This document shows, one piece after another, positions 39,887 to 48,689 of a stretch of DNA of 64,000 nucleotides. Under the pieces are notes generated by a model. It was not told where the DNA came from, did no database searches, and saw only the letters and a program-made list of their open reading frames with translations. Origin of the DNA: Undibacterium sp. 5I1. Its GTDB lineage: Bacteria > Pseudomonadota > Gammaproteobacteria > Burkholderiales > Burkholderiaceae_D. Location: positions 3,534,001 through 3,598,000 of the forward strand of contig NZ_JAVIWI010000001.1 in NCBI RefSeq assembly GCF_034314085.1, read 5' to 3'. Made by a program: the position numbers and the translations under genes. Position 1 is the stretch's first letter. Every line of letters begins with the position of its first letter.

Positions 39887-40435
39887 TCATTGCCCATTTC
39901 GTCTGAGTTCACGAATACGCGCGCCAACTGAAGTCATCGCATACATGTAAAACGCGCCCAATCCGCCAAACATACCGCCAAGTATCCATTTGTCTGAGGT
40001 GGCTAGCTGTTCTATTGGGCTGTGTAGGACTAAACTTCTAATAAACAATAATATTAAGGGTGATGGCCCAAGTACCAGTATTAATAAAATACGTTTATAT
40101 TTTTTAATTTTAGATTCGATATCGGTGAATATTTTTGGGACTCGACCAGCAACGATCGGGGTTCTCCAATAATGCCAGCCGGTGATTTCAATTACATGCT
40201 CCCAACCAGCATCACGGAACAAATCGAAATAGGCCGGATCTCTTCTGAGGTGAGGCACAAAATCCAGGCAATAACTGACCTCGGCGGGTTTGCTCTGTAT
40301 AAATGTGTAAAGACAGAAGATATTTACGCTCTTGAGATGTAGTCCTTGTCTTGCCATTTCTTGCAGCCATTGTTCACATTGATTGTCTTGCCAAGCCAAG
40401 TGAAATTTAAATTTTTTTATGGTGACCGCATTCAT
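39887..40435 (-). CDS. DUF2812 membrane protein
   Basis: A 182-residue protein. The N-terminal soluble DUF2812 part (FHLAWQDNQCEQWLQEMARQ, then VSYCLDFVPHLRRDPAYFDL and GWEHVIEITGWHYWR) is followed by two transmembrane helices near the C-terminus. The function is unknown, but genes of this family are regularly paired with PadR regulators, as here: its start overlaps the padR-like stop by 4 bp. The pair may control a membrane stress response; the real target is not visible. Confidence 0.85.
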   Translation of the reverse strand: MNAVTIKKFKFHLAWQDNQCEQWLQEMARQGLHLKSVNIFCLYTFIQSKPAEVSYCLDFVPHLRRDPAYFDLFRDAGWEHVIEITGWHYWRTPIVAGRVPKIFTDIESKIKKYKRILLILVLGPSPLILLFIRSLVLHSPIEQLATSDKWILGGMFGGLGAFYMYAMTSVGARIRELRRNGQ

Positions 40436-40773
40436 TTTACAGCTCCTTGTTGAAGATATTTTAAAATTAACTGTCCGTTTTTGACCATGATTTCGAGGCG
40501 ACGGATCTGCTCCGTCAATATTTGCTGCCCAAGCTCCGTAAGAGCATAAGATTTGCGGCGTTCCTCCTCCTTCACTTTTATGATTAATCCCTGCTTTTCT
40601 AGTGTGGTAAAAGCGCCATACAAAGTACCAGGTCCAATAACGACGTTTCCTTCGCTGATGGTCTCTACTTTTTGCATGATGGCATACCCATGCATGGGTT
40701 CACTTAGTGCCACCATTACGTAAAACGTGGCTTCAGAGAGAGGCAAATATTTAGAATAATTAATAGTCGTCAT
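40432..40773 (-). CDS. PadR-family transcriptional regulator
   Basis: A 113-residue winged-helix protein. The segments LSEATFYVMVALSEPMHGYAIMQ and GPGTLYGAFTTLEKQGLI are the standard PadR DNA-binding motifs. It is first in a two-gene operon with the DUF2812 protein. A perfect 19-bp palindrome just upstream, plus further TATATCG copies, is a strong candidate for its own operator, so it probably represses itself and the membrane partner until an effector binds. Confidence 0.9.
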   Translation of the reverse strand: MTTINYSKYLPLSEATFYVMVALSEPMHGYAIMQKVETISEGNVVIGPGTLYGAFTTLEKQGLIIKVKEEERRKSYALTELGQQILTEQIRRLEIMVKNGQLILKYLQQGAVK

Positions 40774-40816
40774 GCTATAGCCACTTTATATCGTTAATCG
40801 GTATATCGTATATTGA

Positions 40817-40835
40817 TATATCGAATGTCGATATA
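40817..40835 (-). promoter_or_regulatory. PadR operator-like palindrome
   Basis: TATATCGA, ATG, TCGATATA: a perfect palindrome with a 3-bp spacer, 44 bp upstream of the PadR start. Two further TATATCG copies lie at 40787-40793 and 40802-40808, between it and the gene. Confidence 0.75.
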
Positions 40836-40994
40836 ATATCAGCTGAAATTGATCTGTCAATTTTTATTTGTTGTTCAAACTAACATTAAAGCAACTACGT
40901 AAAACTCCTTAGTGCCGCGTCATACAAAGGTCATATTGGTCTCCCATGATAAAGTCATAAAAAAAAGAAATTTAACCAAGGGAGAACAATAATA

Positions 40995-41810
40995 ATGTTA
41001 GAAAATCTCAGAGATCAGATCAACACCTTACGGTCGCAGCACATTATTCGCCGGTCGGTGTATCAAAACTCCCTCAGCGATATCCCCGATAACTTATTCG
41101 GCTTTTGGCAAACTATGGCAAGCAGAGAATTTCCTGGCATCCCTCGTGATGCCGTTTTTTTTACGCGGGCGGCAGAAGGCTTGATGATGTTTTTTGATTG
41201 CGTTAAACACAGCGAGCACGCTTGTGCGTTGCCATCGAAAGCGGCGGATTCGATCTGGCATGCGTGGAGCGCGCTGTCACAAGCTGGATTAGGAATGTTC
41301 TGCCGCAAGCATTTTGGCAGAGACATCCCGCATATCGAGGCTGGCGAAATGGGCGAGTCTATCGATAAAGCGCTGGCCGGCACACTGGTGCAGGCGCGGC
41401 GGCTTGAGGGATTGGCATTGGCCAGCACCAGCGTACCGGCGCTGTTTGCGCTTGATAGAAAATTGAAGATGCCTACTGGTTATGCTTACCAAGCAGCCGC
41501 TGGTAAGTTTGGTTATCGCAATCTGAATAGCGACGGAGTTGGTGGTGGGGGAATGATTTTCCCTGCCAGCCTGGATGTAATGGAATTAATGACGGCAGGC
41601 TTTATCAGCGCGGCAATGTACGAAGCCTATCGGCGTCAAGCAGAGGCTGCCGCCAGAGCAAATGCGGCTAGCTCATCCTATGACAACGGTAACACATTTG
41701 ATTTTGGGAATTCTTGCGATAGTGGCGGTTCTGCGGATAGCGGCAGCAGTTGCGGTAGTAGCTCTGGCGGTAGTAGCTGCGGCAGTAGTTGCGGAGGCGG
41801 TAGTAGCTAA
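40995..41810 (+). CDS. Protein with Ser/Gly/Cys-rich C-terminal tail
   Basis: A 271-residue soluble protein. The N-terminal half includes DSIWHAWSALSQAGLGMFCR and KHFGRDIPHIE, a pattern I associate with poorly characterised glycine-rich-tail proteins. The last ~50 residues are low complexity: Ser, Gly, Asn, Asp and four Cys spaced as in SSCGSSSGGSSCGSSCGGG. No signal peptide or membrane segment is evident. AGGGAGAA precedes the ATG. Function unknown; the tail could be a metal-binding or cross-linking region. It stands alone between the PadR pair and a convergent acetyltransferase. Confidence 0.7.
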   Translation: MLENLRDQINTLRSQHIIRRSVYQNSLSDIPDNLFGFWQTMASREFPGIPRDAVFFTRAAEGLMMFFDCVKHSEHACALPSKAADSIWHAWSALSQAGLGMFCRKHFGRDIPHIEAGEMGESIDKALAGTLVQARRLEGLALASTSVPALFALDRKLKMPTGYAYQAAAGKFGYRNLNSDGVGGGGMIFPASLDVMELMTAGFISAAMYEAYRRQAEAAARANAASSSYDNGNTFDFGNSCDSGGSADSGSSCGSSSGGSSCGSSCGGGSS

Positions 41811-42033
41811 TCTACACGCTGATTCGCTCTCGAATATTGGATTGGGATCTTCTGGAAATTTTTCAATAAACGACCAGGTCCGCTCACATCATTACTGCGT
41901 TCCTTTAGCATGAATCCACGGGTGTTCGTGTATAACCGAACATCTGGTCTGCTGCCTGCGCAGGAGCGTCAGGAACTCATGCGATCAAGTCACTGGCTAC
42001 ATCAACCGCGCCAATGTCGCAGACGCGATAGGC

Positions 42034-42651
42034 TTATGAAGATTTGTGGGGTAAAAGTTTTTCCAGCTCTTCAAATTGAAGATCACCAGCCAGCAAGATC
42101 TCTTGACGCTCCTCAACCGGAAAAGGACTTAAGCGCCCGGTGCGAACATAGCCACGCCGCTCGTAATACGCTAGCAACTCATGGCGAACGCTGATCACTG
42201 TCATCCAGATTTTAGTCACGCCCCAACGCTGCTGTACCGCACTTTCTGCCTGTTGCATAAACTGTTTACCGATGCCTTTGCCCTGCAACTGCGGACGTAC
42301 CACAAACATCCCGAAATACGCTGCATTTTGCTGCTGCTCCAGATGCACGCAACCGACGATTGCCTGATCCTGCAAACACAACAAAATAAACGATCCGGCG
42401 GCAGCGATCTGATCGCGGATTTCATCCGCATTGGTACGCGCCCCCTGCAACAAGTCCGCCTCCGTCGTCCAGCCCTGACGACTGCTATCGCCACGATAAG
42501 CGCTGTTGACCATGTCAGCAACCACGTCCGCATCCGCCAGCACTGCATCACGGAAAGTAATCACTGGTGTCGTTGAACTGGCATCGGCAACACCGGAATT
42601 GATATGAGTATCGGAAGGTATATTCGGTAAAGAAATAGTCATCAATGGCAT
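42034..42651 (-). CDS. GNAT-family N-acetyltransferase
   Basis: A 205-residue protein with the GNAT core: FRDAVLADADVVADMV early, acetyl-CoA binding loop VRPQLQGKGIGKQFM (Q/RxxGxG/A), and HELLAYYERRGYVRTGRL near the end. The acceptor substrate is unknown. The first ~30 residues are variable and the start may be a little downstream. Repeat copy 5 lies about 70 bp upstream. Confidence 0.85.
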   Translation of the reverse strand: MPLMTISLPNIPSDTHINSGVADASSTTPVITFRDAVLADADVVADMVNSAYRGDSSRQGWTTEADLLQGARTNADEIRDQIAAAGSFILLCLQDQAIVGCVHLEQQQNAAYFGMFVVRPQLQGKGIGKQFMQQAESAVQQRWGVTKIWMTVISVRHELLAYYERRGYVRTGRLSPFPVEERQEILLAGDLQFEELEKLLPHKSS

Positions 42652-42720
42652 CGCTAATAGTGGAAGATGGAAATCGGTGAGTCGAGCTATATTGCGCTAA
42701 GTCTATGCGGCACAAATCCA

Positions 42721-42802
42721 TATACTCCCTAGTTTTTTAATTAAAATATGCTTATTGTCCATATTTTCTCTAGGCAATTAAAATATACCTATAGGGAGTA
42801 TA
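42721..42802 (+). repeat. 82-bp palindromic element, copy 5
   Basis: Ends TATACTCCCT and GGGAGTATA; middle stem GTCCA/TAGGC; shortened right hairpin AAATATAC/GTATATAT. It starts 103 bp beyond the stop of the small Cys-rich gene (42905). Confidence 0.9.
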
Positions 42803-42904
42803 TATCGGTGAATTGGATTAATGAATAAAGTTATGTTGCACGTCACGCATGCAGACTAGCAAGATAAGCTGGTCGGTCTGTATTCATGCAAACATACTCC
42901 GCTA

Positions 42905-43255
42905 CTATTTTTTCACTAGTTTTTCCAAGGTCTCGCGGATAAATTCAGGCTTGTTGTCTAGCGCAGAACAGCTACGAATATCCGCTTGCTCCTTGCCGTG
43001 CGCACCGATGGAAAAATGCAGATTCTCGCAATCGCATCGCAGCTTGGCTAACAACGCACGACTTGTAACTGCCCTCACCTCGGCAACCCAACAAGCATCG
43101 GCACAGCCACAAGAATGATATTCCAGAAGCTCGCCTAGACGCGCCCACGGCAATGTGTATTTGCCAGTACCGCCCGAGGCTGACGCTGCAAATGGGAATA
43201 CGCTTAACAAAAGTAGCAAACCCAAGTAAGTGGAATTAGTACAGGCTAATCGCAC
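42905..43255 (-). CDS. Small exported Cys-rich protein
   Basis: A 116-residue protein. A signal peptide (about 1-26, ending FAASASG) is followed by a mature chain with paired cysteines: YHSCGCADACW, LRCDCENL and IRSCSALD. Six cysteines suggest disulfides or metal binding in the periplasm. No family was recognised. It is a single gene, upstream of palindromic repeat copy 5. Confidence 0.6.
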   Translation of the reverse strand: MRLACTNSTYLGLLLLLSVFPFAASASGGTGKYTLPWARLGELLEYHSCGCADACWVAEVRAVTSRALLAKLRCDCENLHFSIGAHGKEQADIRSCSALDNKPEFIRETLEKLVKK

Positions 43256-43803
43256 GATTTTATACTCATTGATTTATTGGTTTATGGAGGGGGAGCTAGT
43301 TATAAATGCAAAGATTTCCTGCAGACGGTGCTTATTAAACCCAAAACAAACACGTGTCCGTGCGCCGCACGAATAAAATCTGTGTCTGCTAAATGTGAGC
43401 TTCTTTACGATAATGACGAAGCATTGCTGGTCCAATCCAGAAAGACACCGACCCCAAAAACGCCACGGAACAAGCCGCTGATGCAAAGACCGACTTAGTC
43501 AACATCGTCAAAAGTAGAATCACACACAATTCAACAAGACTACACAAACTACGGTCTTACCCAATGGACTGAATAATTGCCAAATATTTTTCATAGAAGT
43601 TCTCACTAAAATTCTAGTATTCACTAAAGAGATCGCGTGGTCAAACTATCCGGTCTTCAAAAGCCCTGCTACCTTGTAAGTACTGAAGATGATGCCGGAT
43701 GGTATTAACCGGCTACGGCATCTTTTGCACTTAAGCTGAATATAAGCGATATCCGGAGCGAAGAACAACATAGGATGTCGCCTGATTTTATTGCTTGATT
43801 TTA
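43256..43803. other. Spacer without recognised gene
   Basis: About 550 bp. A frame at 43277-43498 has no family features or ribosome-binding site. GATGCCG/CGGCATC arms near 43690-43722 form a possible hairpin. No repeat copy is present. It may hold decayed sequence. Confidence 0.4.
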
Positions 43804-44352
43804 TTATTTGATATTTGACTTGGACGCTTTTGAAAACACTAAAAATGCAAATAAAACCTCGACCAATCCACCAAGTCCAGCGGCAAGGACAGGCGTTACC
43901 GCTGCGAAGAGGACGAGATTTGCAGCGACAATCAGGCTTACGCCTATCACCCAAAAAATTGATCTGCCGTAGATGCTTGCAAAGATCAGGTAGCGGCTTC
44001 CTACCGTTGCCATCATTGCGGGGAAAAATAACGCGGGCTTTAAAAGGAAAAGACCGTAGGCCATCGCGCAGCAAAGGATTAGCCAAATTGTCGATGCCAT
44101 CCCAAGTTGGTTCAATGCGTTGTCTTTGCTTGTTTTCGCGGGGCGTCCTATCGCCTTTGTCACAACGAGGCTAATTGGATAAATAAATACACCGCCTATG
44201 AGCAGAGTCCATACAGCCTTGTCTATACCGAGCTGATAGCATACCAATGTGGCAGCAATCCAAACGAGACCAGATACCAGAACGCCCGGGGCGCCATCAT
44301 AGTGGGCGTGGCGCATCTCTTGTTGCTGCTCTTGAGTTATGGACAGTTTCAT
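43804..44352 (-). CDS. Integral membrane protein of unknown function
   Basis: A 182-residue protein with about five transmembrane helices after a short soluble N-terminus (MKLSITQEQQQEMRHAHYDGAPG). Helices are interrupted by KAIGRPAKTSKDN and SRYLIFASIYGRS. It resembles a family of small bacterial membrane proteins without assigned role. It is a single gene; copy 6 of the palindromic repeat lies about 200 bp upstream. Confidence 0.65.
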   Translation of the reverse strand: MKLSITQEQQQEMRHAHYDGAPGVLVSGLVWIAATLVCYQLGIDKAVWTLLIGGVFIYPISLVVTKAIGRPAKTSKDNALNQLGMASTIWLILCCAMAYGLFLLKPALFFPAMMATVGSRYLIFASIYGRSIFWVIGVSLIVAANLVLFAAVTPVLAAGLGGLVEVLFAFLVFSKASKSNIK

Positions 44353-44550
44353 TGATTATTCCCGCAGTTTAAGGTTTGAGGTAACAGGCACGCGTGGCTA
44401 AGCCGGCGCGCTGTTGAAACTTGAGGTGATTTAATTTACCAATTTTATATGCTAACTTGGCAGTTAAGAAAATACCATTTGTTTCCATACTCTTACAATC
44501 TTCAAAACCTTAAAGGGCTCTACACACCTGAGAATACCGGCCTTATTAAA

Positions 44551-44633
44551 TATACTCCCCTATTGATCAGTATAAATATGCCTTATTGTCCATATAATAT
44601 ATGGACACTTTAAATATACACGCCTGGAGTATA
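44551..44633 (+). repeat. 82-bp palindromic element, copy 6 (best preserved)
   Basis: All parts are intact: ends TATACTCCCC / GGAGTATA; middle stem TGTCCATAT / ATATGGACA around a 2-base loop; right hairpin TTTAAATATAC / GTATATTTAAA with nine-base loop ACGCCTGGA. It starts 38 bp beyond the AraC gene stop. The rest of the 318-bp spacer 44353-44670 shows no gene. Confidence 0.95.
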
Positions 44634-44670
44634 TTTAAAGTGGTATGCATAAAACATACCATCCGTTCGC

Positions 44671-45507
44671 CTAGACCAAGCTCTTCTCATATTCCGCAGG
44701 CGTCATGCCCACTAAGGCCCGAAAATCACGTCCGAAATGGGCTTGATCAAAATAGCCAAGTTCTAGCGCTAACGCTATCCAGTTAAGTGTTTTTCCTTCC
44801 TGAATCTGGGCTATAGCTTCGTGTAAGCGGTAGCGCTGAATAACCCACTTCGGACCGACACCGACATATTTTTGAAACAAGCGCTGCAAACTGCGCTTGT
44901 CCAGATCGTTTATGCGAAGCAGATCGTCGACCGTTGTGATGCTGTGGTTTTGTTCTATGCTCGCAACTAGCTGACTGACTTGGAGGACTTGCGGATCGGA
45001 TGGCGGTAAATGGGCTAGTAAGAAGTTTTCTGCTATTGCGCATTTGGCGAGAAAATTATCGGCGACAGATATTTGTCCGGCAAAATCCGCACTGGACTGA
45101 CCAAAACAAGTAGTAAGGTCAATTGATCGGTTATGTAAGCTTGCTAAGGCTTGTCTATAAAAAGGGTAAAAGCCTCCGGCCTTAAATTTGATACCAAAGA
45201 CCTGATCCTGTTCGGCCAGTTGCCTGATGAAGCGGTGGCTGTGCACACCGTAAATGCGCGCTTGTCCCTGCTCTATCACCAGATGCACATTCGGATGGGG
45301 CAAAGTGGCTTGCTCTTGTGCGGGCAAGCCACGCAGATCCCAGCTGACATGCCAGTAGTGCTCAATAACATCAGCCAATTCGGCAGAAGGCAGTTGCCGG
45401 TGATGCTGAAATTCTCCCTGATTGAGCGTCCGGCGCAAAACACCACGTGGTTTGGGCGACTCTTGGTTTTGTATCTGCGTTTGCGCCAAAGGATCGGTAT
45501 TGCTCAT
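44671..45507 (-). CDS. AraC-family transcriptional regulator
   Basis: A 278-residue protein. An N-terminal effector-type domain contains ADVIEHYWHVSWDLRG and LPHPNVHLVIEQG (the DUF6597-like domain common in this branch). The C-terminal double helix-turn-helix includes LDKRSLQRLFQKYVGVGPKW and ELGYFDQAHFGRDFRALVGMTPAEY. It is divergent from the DUF3224 lipoprotein gene with a ~110-bp spacer, so that gene is a likely target. Confidence 0.88.
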   Translation of the reverse strand: MSNTDPLAQTQIQNQESPKPRGVLRRTLNQGEFQHHRQLPSAELADVIEHYWHVSWDLRGLPAQEQATLPHPNVHLVIEQGQARIYGVHSHRFIRQLAEQDQVFGIKFKAGGFYPFYRQALASLHNRSIDLTTCFGQSSADFAGQISVADNFLAKCAIAENFLLAHLPPSDPQVLQVSQLVASIEQNHSITTVDDLLRINDLDKRSLQRLFQKYVGVGPKWVIQRYRLHEAIAQIQEGKTLNWIALALELGYFDQAHFGRDFRALVGMTPAEYEKSLV

Positions 45508-45618
45508 AACGCCTTCTTTCTAATAACACGTTGTCGCGTTTTTCCTATCATGTCGATCTGGAGTCCTATTTAATCTGGATTGGTCAATGGAGACATTTTT
45601 ATTACCAAGGAGATTACG

Positions 45619-46131
45619 ATGAAAACAAACTTATTACATCACGTGGGTATCAGCATTTACTTATTAACTTGCCTGAGTGCCTGTGTTACCAACCCGCCAG
45701 CAACAGAGTCCGCATCTGTCATTTTAAAGGCGCCAAATATGCACCACGCTAGAGGGGGCTTTGACATCAAATTGAACCCGCAAGTACCAGCAACAGCAAT
45801 CGAAGTCGCAAAACTTGCTCGCCAAACGATCATCAAGCAATTTAACGGCGACTTAAATGCCTCTAGCTTAGGTGAAATGCTGACTGCAGTTACGGAAACC
45901 AAGGGTTCGGCGGGTTATGTCGCGATTGAGCGCGTGACAGGTAGTCTGCAAGGCAAGAAAGGTAGTTTTGTCCTGATGCATACAGGAACAATGAATCGCG
46001 GCCAGGCAGATTTAGTGGTCCAAATCGTTCCAGATTCCGGCACCGATGAATTGGCAGGAATCACTGGGCAGATGGAGATACAAATCAATAACGGGCAGCA
46101 TTTTTATACCTTCGATTACAAGTTACCGTAG
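45619..46131 (+). CDS. DUF3224-family lipoprotein
   Basis: Start set at the ATG giving MKTNLLHHVG, with AAGGAG seven bases upstream; the frame extends back to 45580 without support. It has a lipoprotein signal with lipobox LSAC, then the DUF3224 beta-barrel (GGFDIKLNPQVP, SLGEMLTAVTETKGSAGYVAIERVTG, GTDELAGITGQMEI), a fold related to allene-oxide-cyclase-like barrels of unknown function. It is probably controlled by the divergent AraC regulator. Confidence 0.82.
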   Translation: MKTNLLHHVGISIYLLTCLSACVTNPPATESASVILKAPNMHHARGGFDIKLNPQVPATAIEVAKLARQTIIKQFNGDLNASSLGEMLTAVTETKGSAGYVAIERVTGSLQGKKGSFVLMHTGTMNRGQADLVVQIVPDSGTDELAGITGQMEIQINNGQHFYTFDYKLP

Positions 46132-46199
46132 ACGTCACAAACCTGCATGGGTCAGCGTGGTCACGGCACAGCATCGTATTTGATTAGGCTTAAATTCAG

Positions 46200-48263
46200 T
46201 CAAATATCGACAGGATCAATCTCAACCGACCACTTCACCCGTGACTTCAGTGCGCGCAGGTCGTTGATCCAGTTTTTTAGGAAGTATTGCAAAGCGGGTC
46301 GGAAGGTGGATTCGACTAATAGTTGCGCGCGATCGACGTTGGCGACGCGGGTCATAGTCATCGGAATGGGGTCGTTGAGGGTGATGCCAGGGTCGGTGGC
46401 GAGGGCGGCGGCCTGGTGCAGAAAGTCGAGGGCGATTTGTAGCTCTTTGGCTTCGGCACGTAACAAGGCTTGGTAGATAAACGGTGGCATGCCTGCCTGT
46501 TCGCGTTCTTGCAGCAAGTCGTTGGCGAAGCTGTCGTAGTCGTGCGCCATCAGTGCGTGATATAGCGGGTGGTCGGGGTAGCGTGTCTGGATCAGGACTT
46601 CGCTGAGGTTGCCGCCTTCTTTGCGGGCGGCGCGGCCGGCGCGACCGGCGACTTGCATCAGTTGAGCAAACAGGCGTTCGCTCGCACGGTAGTCTTGCGA
46701 GAATAGGGCAGAATCGGGATTAAGCGCAGCAACCAGACTGAGGTTTTTAAAGTCGTGACCTTTGGCGACCATTTGGGTACCGATCAGGATGTCAACTTCG
46801 CCACGGTGGACGGTATCAAAAGCGGCTTCGGCACTGCCTTTGCGTCGGGTGGAATCGGCGTCAATCCGGAACACTCTTGCTTCTGGGAAAATATGGGCAA
46901 GGCTTTCTTCGATTCTTTGGGTGCCGCGACCCAGAGGTTGCAAGTCAACATTGCCGCAGGTCGGGCATGATCTTGGGATGCGTTGCTCTAAACCGCAATG
47001 ATGGCAACGCAATTTGTGATCGAGTTTATGCATGACCAGATGCGCGGTGCAGCGGGTGCAGTTGCTGATCCAGCCGCAGGCGTCGCAGGCGATGACGGGG
47101 GAATACCCACGCCGGTTTAAGAATAGTAGTGACTGCTCACCTTTCTCTAAACGTAAGCGGATAGAGGTGACCAATCTTTGGGTCAAACCTTCGCTCGGTT
47201 TTTCATGCTCGGTGTTGATGACTTTGACGACGGGTAAAACGGCGTCTTTAACGGCTCTTTCACGCAAGCTCAGCTTGCGATACCGTTGGGTATTGGCGTG
47301 GTACCAACTTTCCAAGGACGGTGTGGCGGAGCCGAGCACGACCGGGATATCGAGCTGACGGGCGCGCCAGACGGCTAGGTCGCGAGCCGAATAGCGCAAG
47401 CCTTCTTGTTGCTTGTAAGAAGGATCGTGCTCTTCATCGATGACGATCATTTTTAAGTTGGGCAAGGACGCGAGTATCGCTAAGCGCGTCCCAAGAATAA
47501 TACGGGCTTGCCCTAAATGCGCCGACAACCAGTGGCGCACGCGTTCGCCTTCGGCCATGCCGCTGTGCAAAGTGGCGATCTGGATACCCGAAAAACGCTG
47601 ACGTAGGTGGTTCTCTAATTGTGGTGTGAGGTTAATTTCTGGCACCAAAATCAAGACTTGCGCGTCTGTGCTTTGAGCCAAAACCTTGGCGGTGGCTTGC
47701 AAATAGACTTCCGTCTTACCGCTACCCGTTACACCGTAGAGCAAGTGCGGGGAAAACTGTTGGGCGCTGGCAATAGCGTCGACCGCTAGTTGCTGTTCGG
47801 CATTTAAGGTGGGTTCTGGATTGGGGTTGGTGTCTTGTGGCGCTGCATCTTTGGCGACTTTCTTGAGATTGCGTTCCAGCGATGTCACTTTACTGGTGCG
47901 CAAGTTTTTTGGTAGTGCAGGCAAAGCGACTTCGCCCAGTGGTCGCTGGTAGTAGTCAGCGGCAAAACGACATAAGTCCAGCCAGGCTTGTGGCAAAGGC
48001 GCGAGTTGGGTGCGCACTTCAAGTACATCTTTGAGTTTGTTGGCGGGCACCTCGGTAGTGTCGCTGATACCGACAATCAGCCCCATCACCTCTTGCCGCC
48101 CAAACGGAACTAAGGCTAATTGCCCGATTTGGGGCACGGATGAAATTTGTGGTTCGGTCTCAGATGTAGCTCCGCCCGCCTCAATTTTGCGCAGATTCCA
48201 CCGGTAGTCGAAGCTTGTATCAAGCGGCGTGTCAAGCACGATTTGGAGGATGCAGTGTTCCAT
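46200..48263 (-). CDS. priA: Primosomal replication restart helicase PriA
   Basis: A 687-residue superfamily 2 helicase that reloads the replisome at stalled forks. The N-terminal DNA-binding region (LDTPLDTSFDYRW) is followed by Walker A GVTGSGKTEVY, the DEEH box IVIDEEHDPSYKQ, and the zinc-binding cysteines in CDACGWISNCTRC, RCHHCG and CPTCG. The helicase C-terminal motif QVAGRAGRA is present. It is slightly shorter than E. coli PriA but complete. hemE lies upstream on the same strand, separated by a 426-bp spacer with DnaA boxes. Confidence 0.95.
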   Translation of the reverse strand: MEHCILQIVLDTPLDTSFDYRWNLRKIEAGGATSETEPQISSVPQIGQLALVPFGRQEVMGLIVGISDTTEVPANKLKDVLEVRTQLAPLPQAWLDLCRFAADYYQRPLGEVALPALPKNLRTSKVTSLERNLKKVAKDAAPQDTNPNPEPTLNAEQQLAVDAIASAQQFSPHLLYGVTGSGKTEVYLQATAKVLAQSTDAQVLILVPEINLTPQLENHLRQRFSGIQIATLHSGMAEGERVRHWLSAHLGQARIILGTRLAILASLPNLKMIVIDEEHDPSYKQQEGLRYSARDLAVWRARQLDIPVVLGSATPSLESWYHANTQRYRKLSLRERAVKDAVLPVVKVINTEHEKPSEGLTQRLVTSIRLRLEKGEQSLLFLNRRGYSPVIACDACGWISNCTRCTAHLVMHKLDHKLRCHHCGLEQRIPRSCPTCGNVDLQPLGRGTQRIEESLAHIFPEARVFRIDADSTRRKGSAEAAFDTVHRGEVDILIGTQMVAKGHDFKNLSLVAALNPDSALFSQDYRASERLFAQLMQVAGRAGRAARKEGGNLSEVLIQTRYPDHPLYHALMAHDYDSFANDLLQEREQAGMPPFIYQALLRAEAKELQIALDFLHQAAALATDPGITLNDPIPMTMTRVANVDRAQLLVESTFRPALQYFLKNWINDLRALKSRVKWSVEIDPVDI

Positions 48264-48689
48264 GAACTTAATGTAACCTATGAGGAAGTACGCTAACTAA
48301 CGGTTTCATAAGGTCTTTTTTACATATCCACAGTTTCTGTGGATAACTTTGTGGACAAAGGTGTATTGACATGGCGTTGCGCTAGGTTTTATGCGGGTTT
48401 CAACAAACTGCCCATTCTGAAAGCAAAAAATAAGTCTTTTAAAATCAATGACTTGCAAATATGCAGAAAGTCTTCAAAATAAATATTCGACTTATTTTTA
48501 CGCTCCTCATATTTGTGCATAACTAACAAAAAGTGTGCATCTTTATGCGCTTTTTGTTGCGGCTATTTCATTAGTTCTCCCAGCCATATCAAGCTAACAA
48601 GCGCATGAATATTGACTGTTGCACAGCAACATGACGTCTTTACAAGTCGTACCAAGGTTTATTGTTCTGATACCTTATTTGCGAAGACC
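48264..48689. promoter_or_regulatory. priA-hemE spacer with DnaA-box cluster
   Basis: A/T-rich, 426 bp. DnaA-box-like sites: ATATCCACA (48324-48332, one mismatch), TGTGGATAA (48338-48346, perfect), TGTGGACAA (48350-48358, one mismatch) and TGTGCATAA (48514-48522, matching TTATNCACA). Three sites within 35 bp is more than expected by chance. It could be a DnaA titration or control site, or part of a split origin together with the other side of hemE. Confidence 0.6.

Noticed and set aside
43277..43498. 73-residue open frame
   Set aside because: No start signal or family features, and it lies in a spacer with no conserved neighbour.
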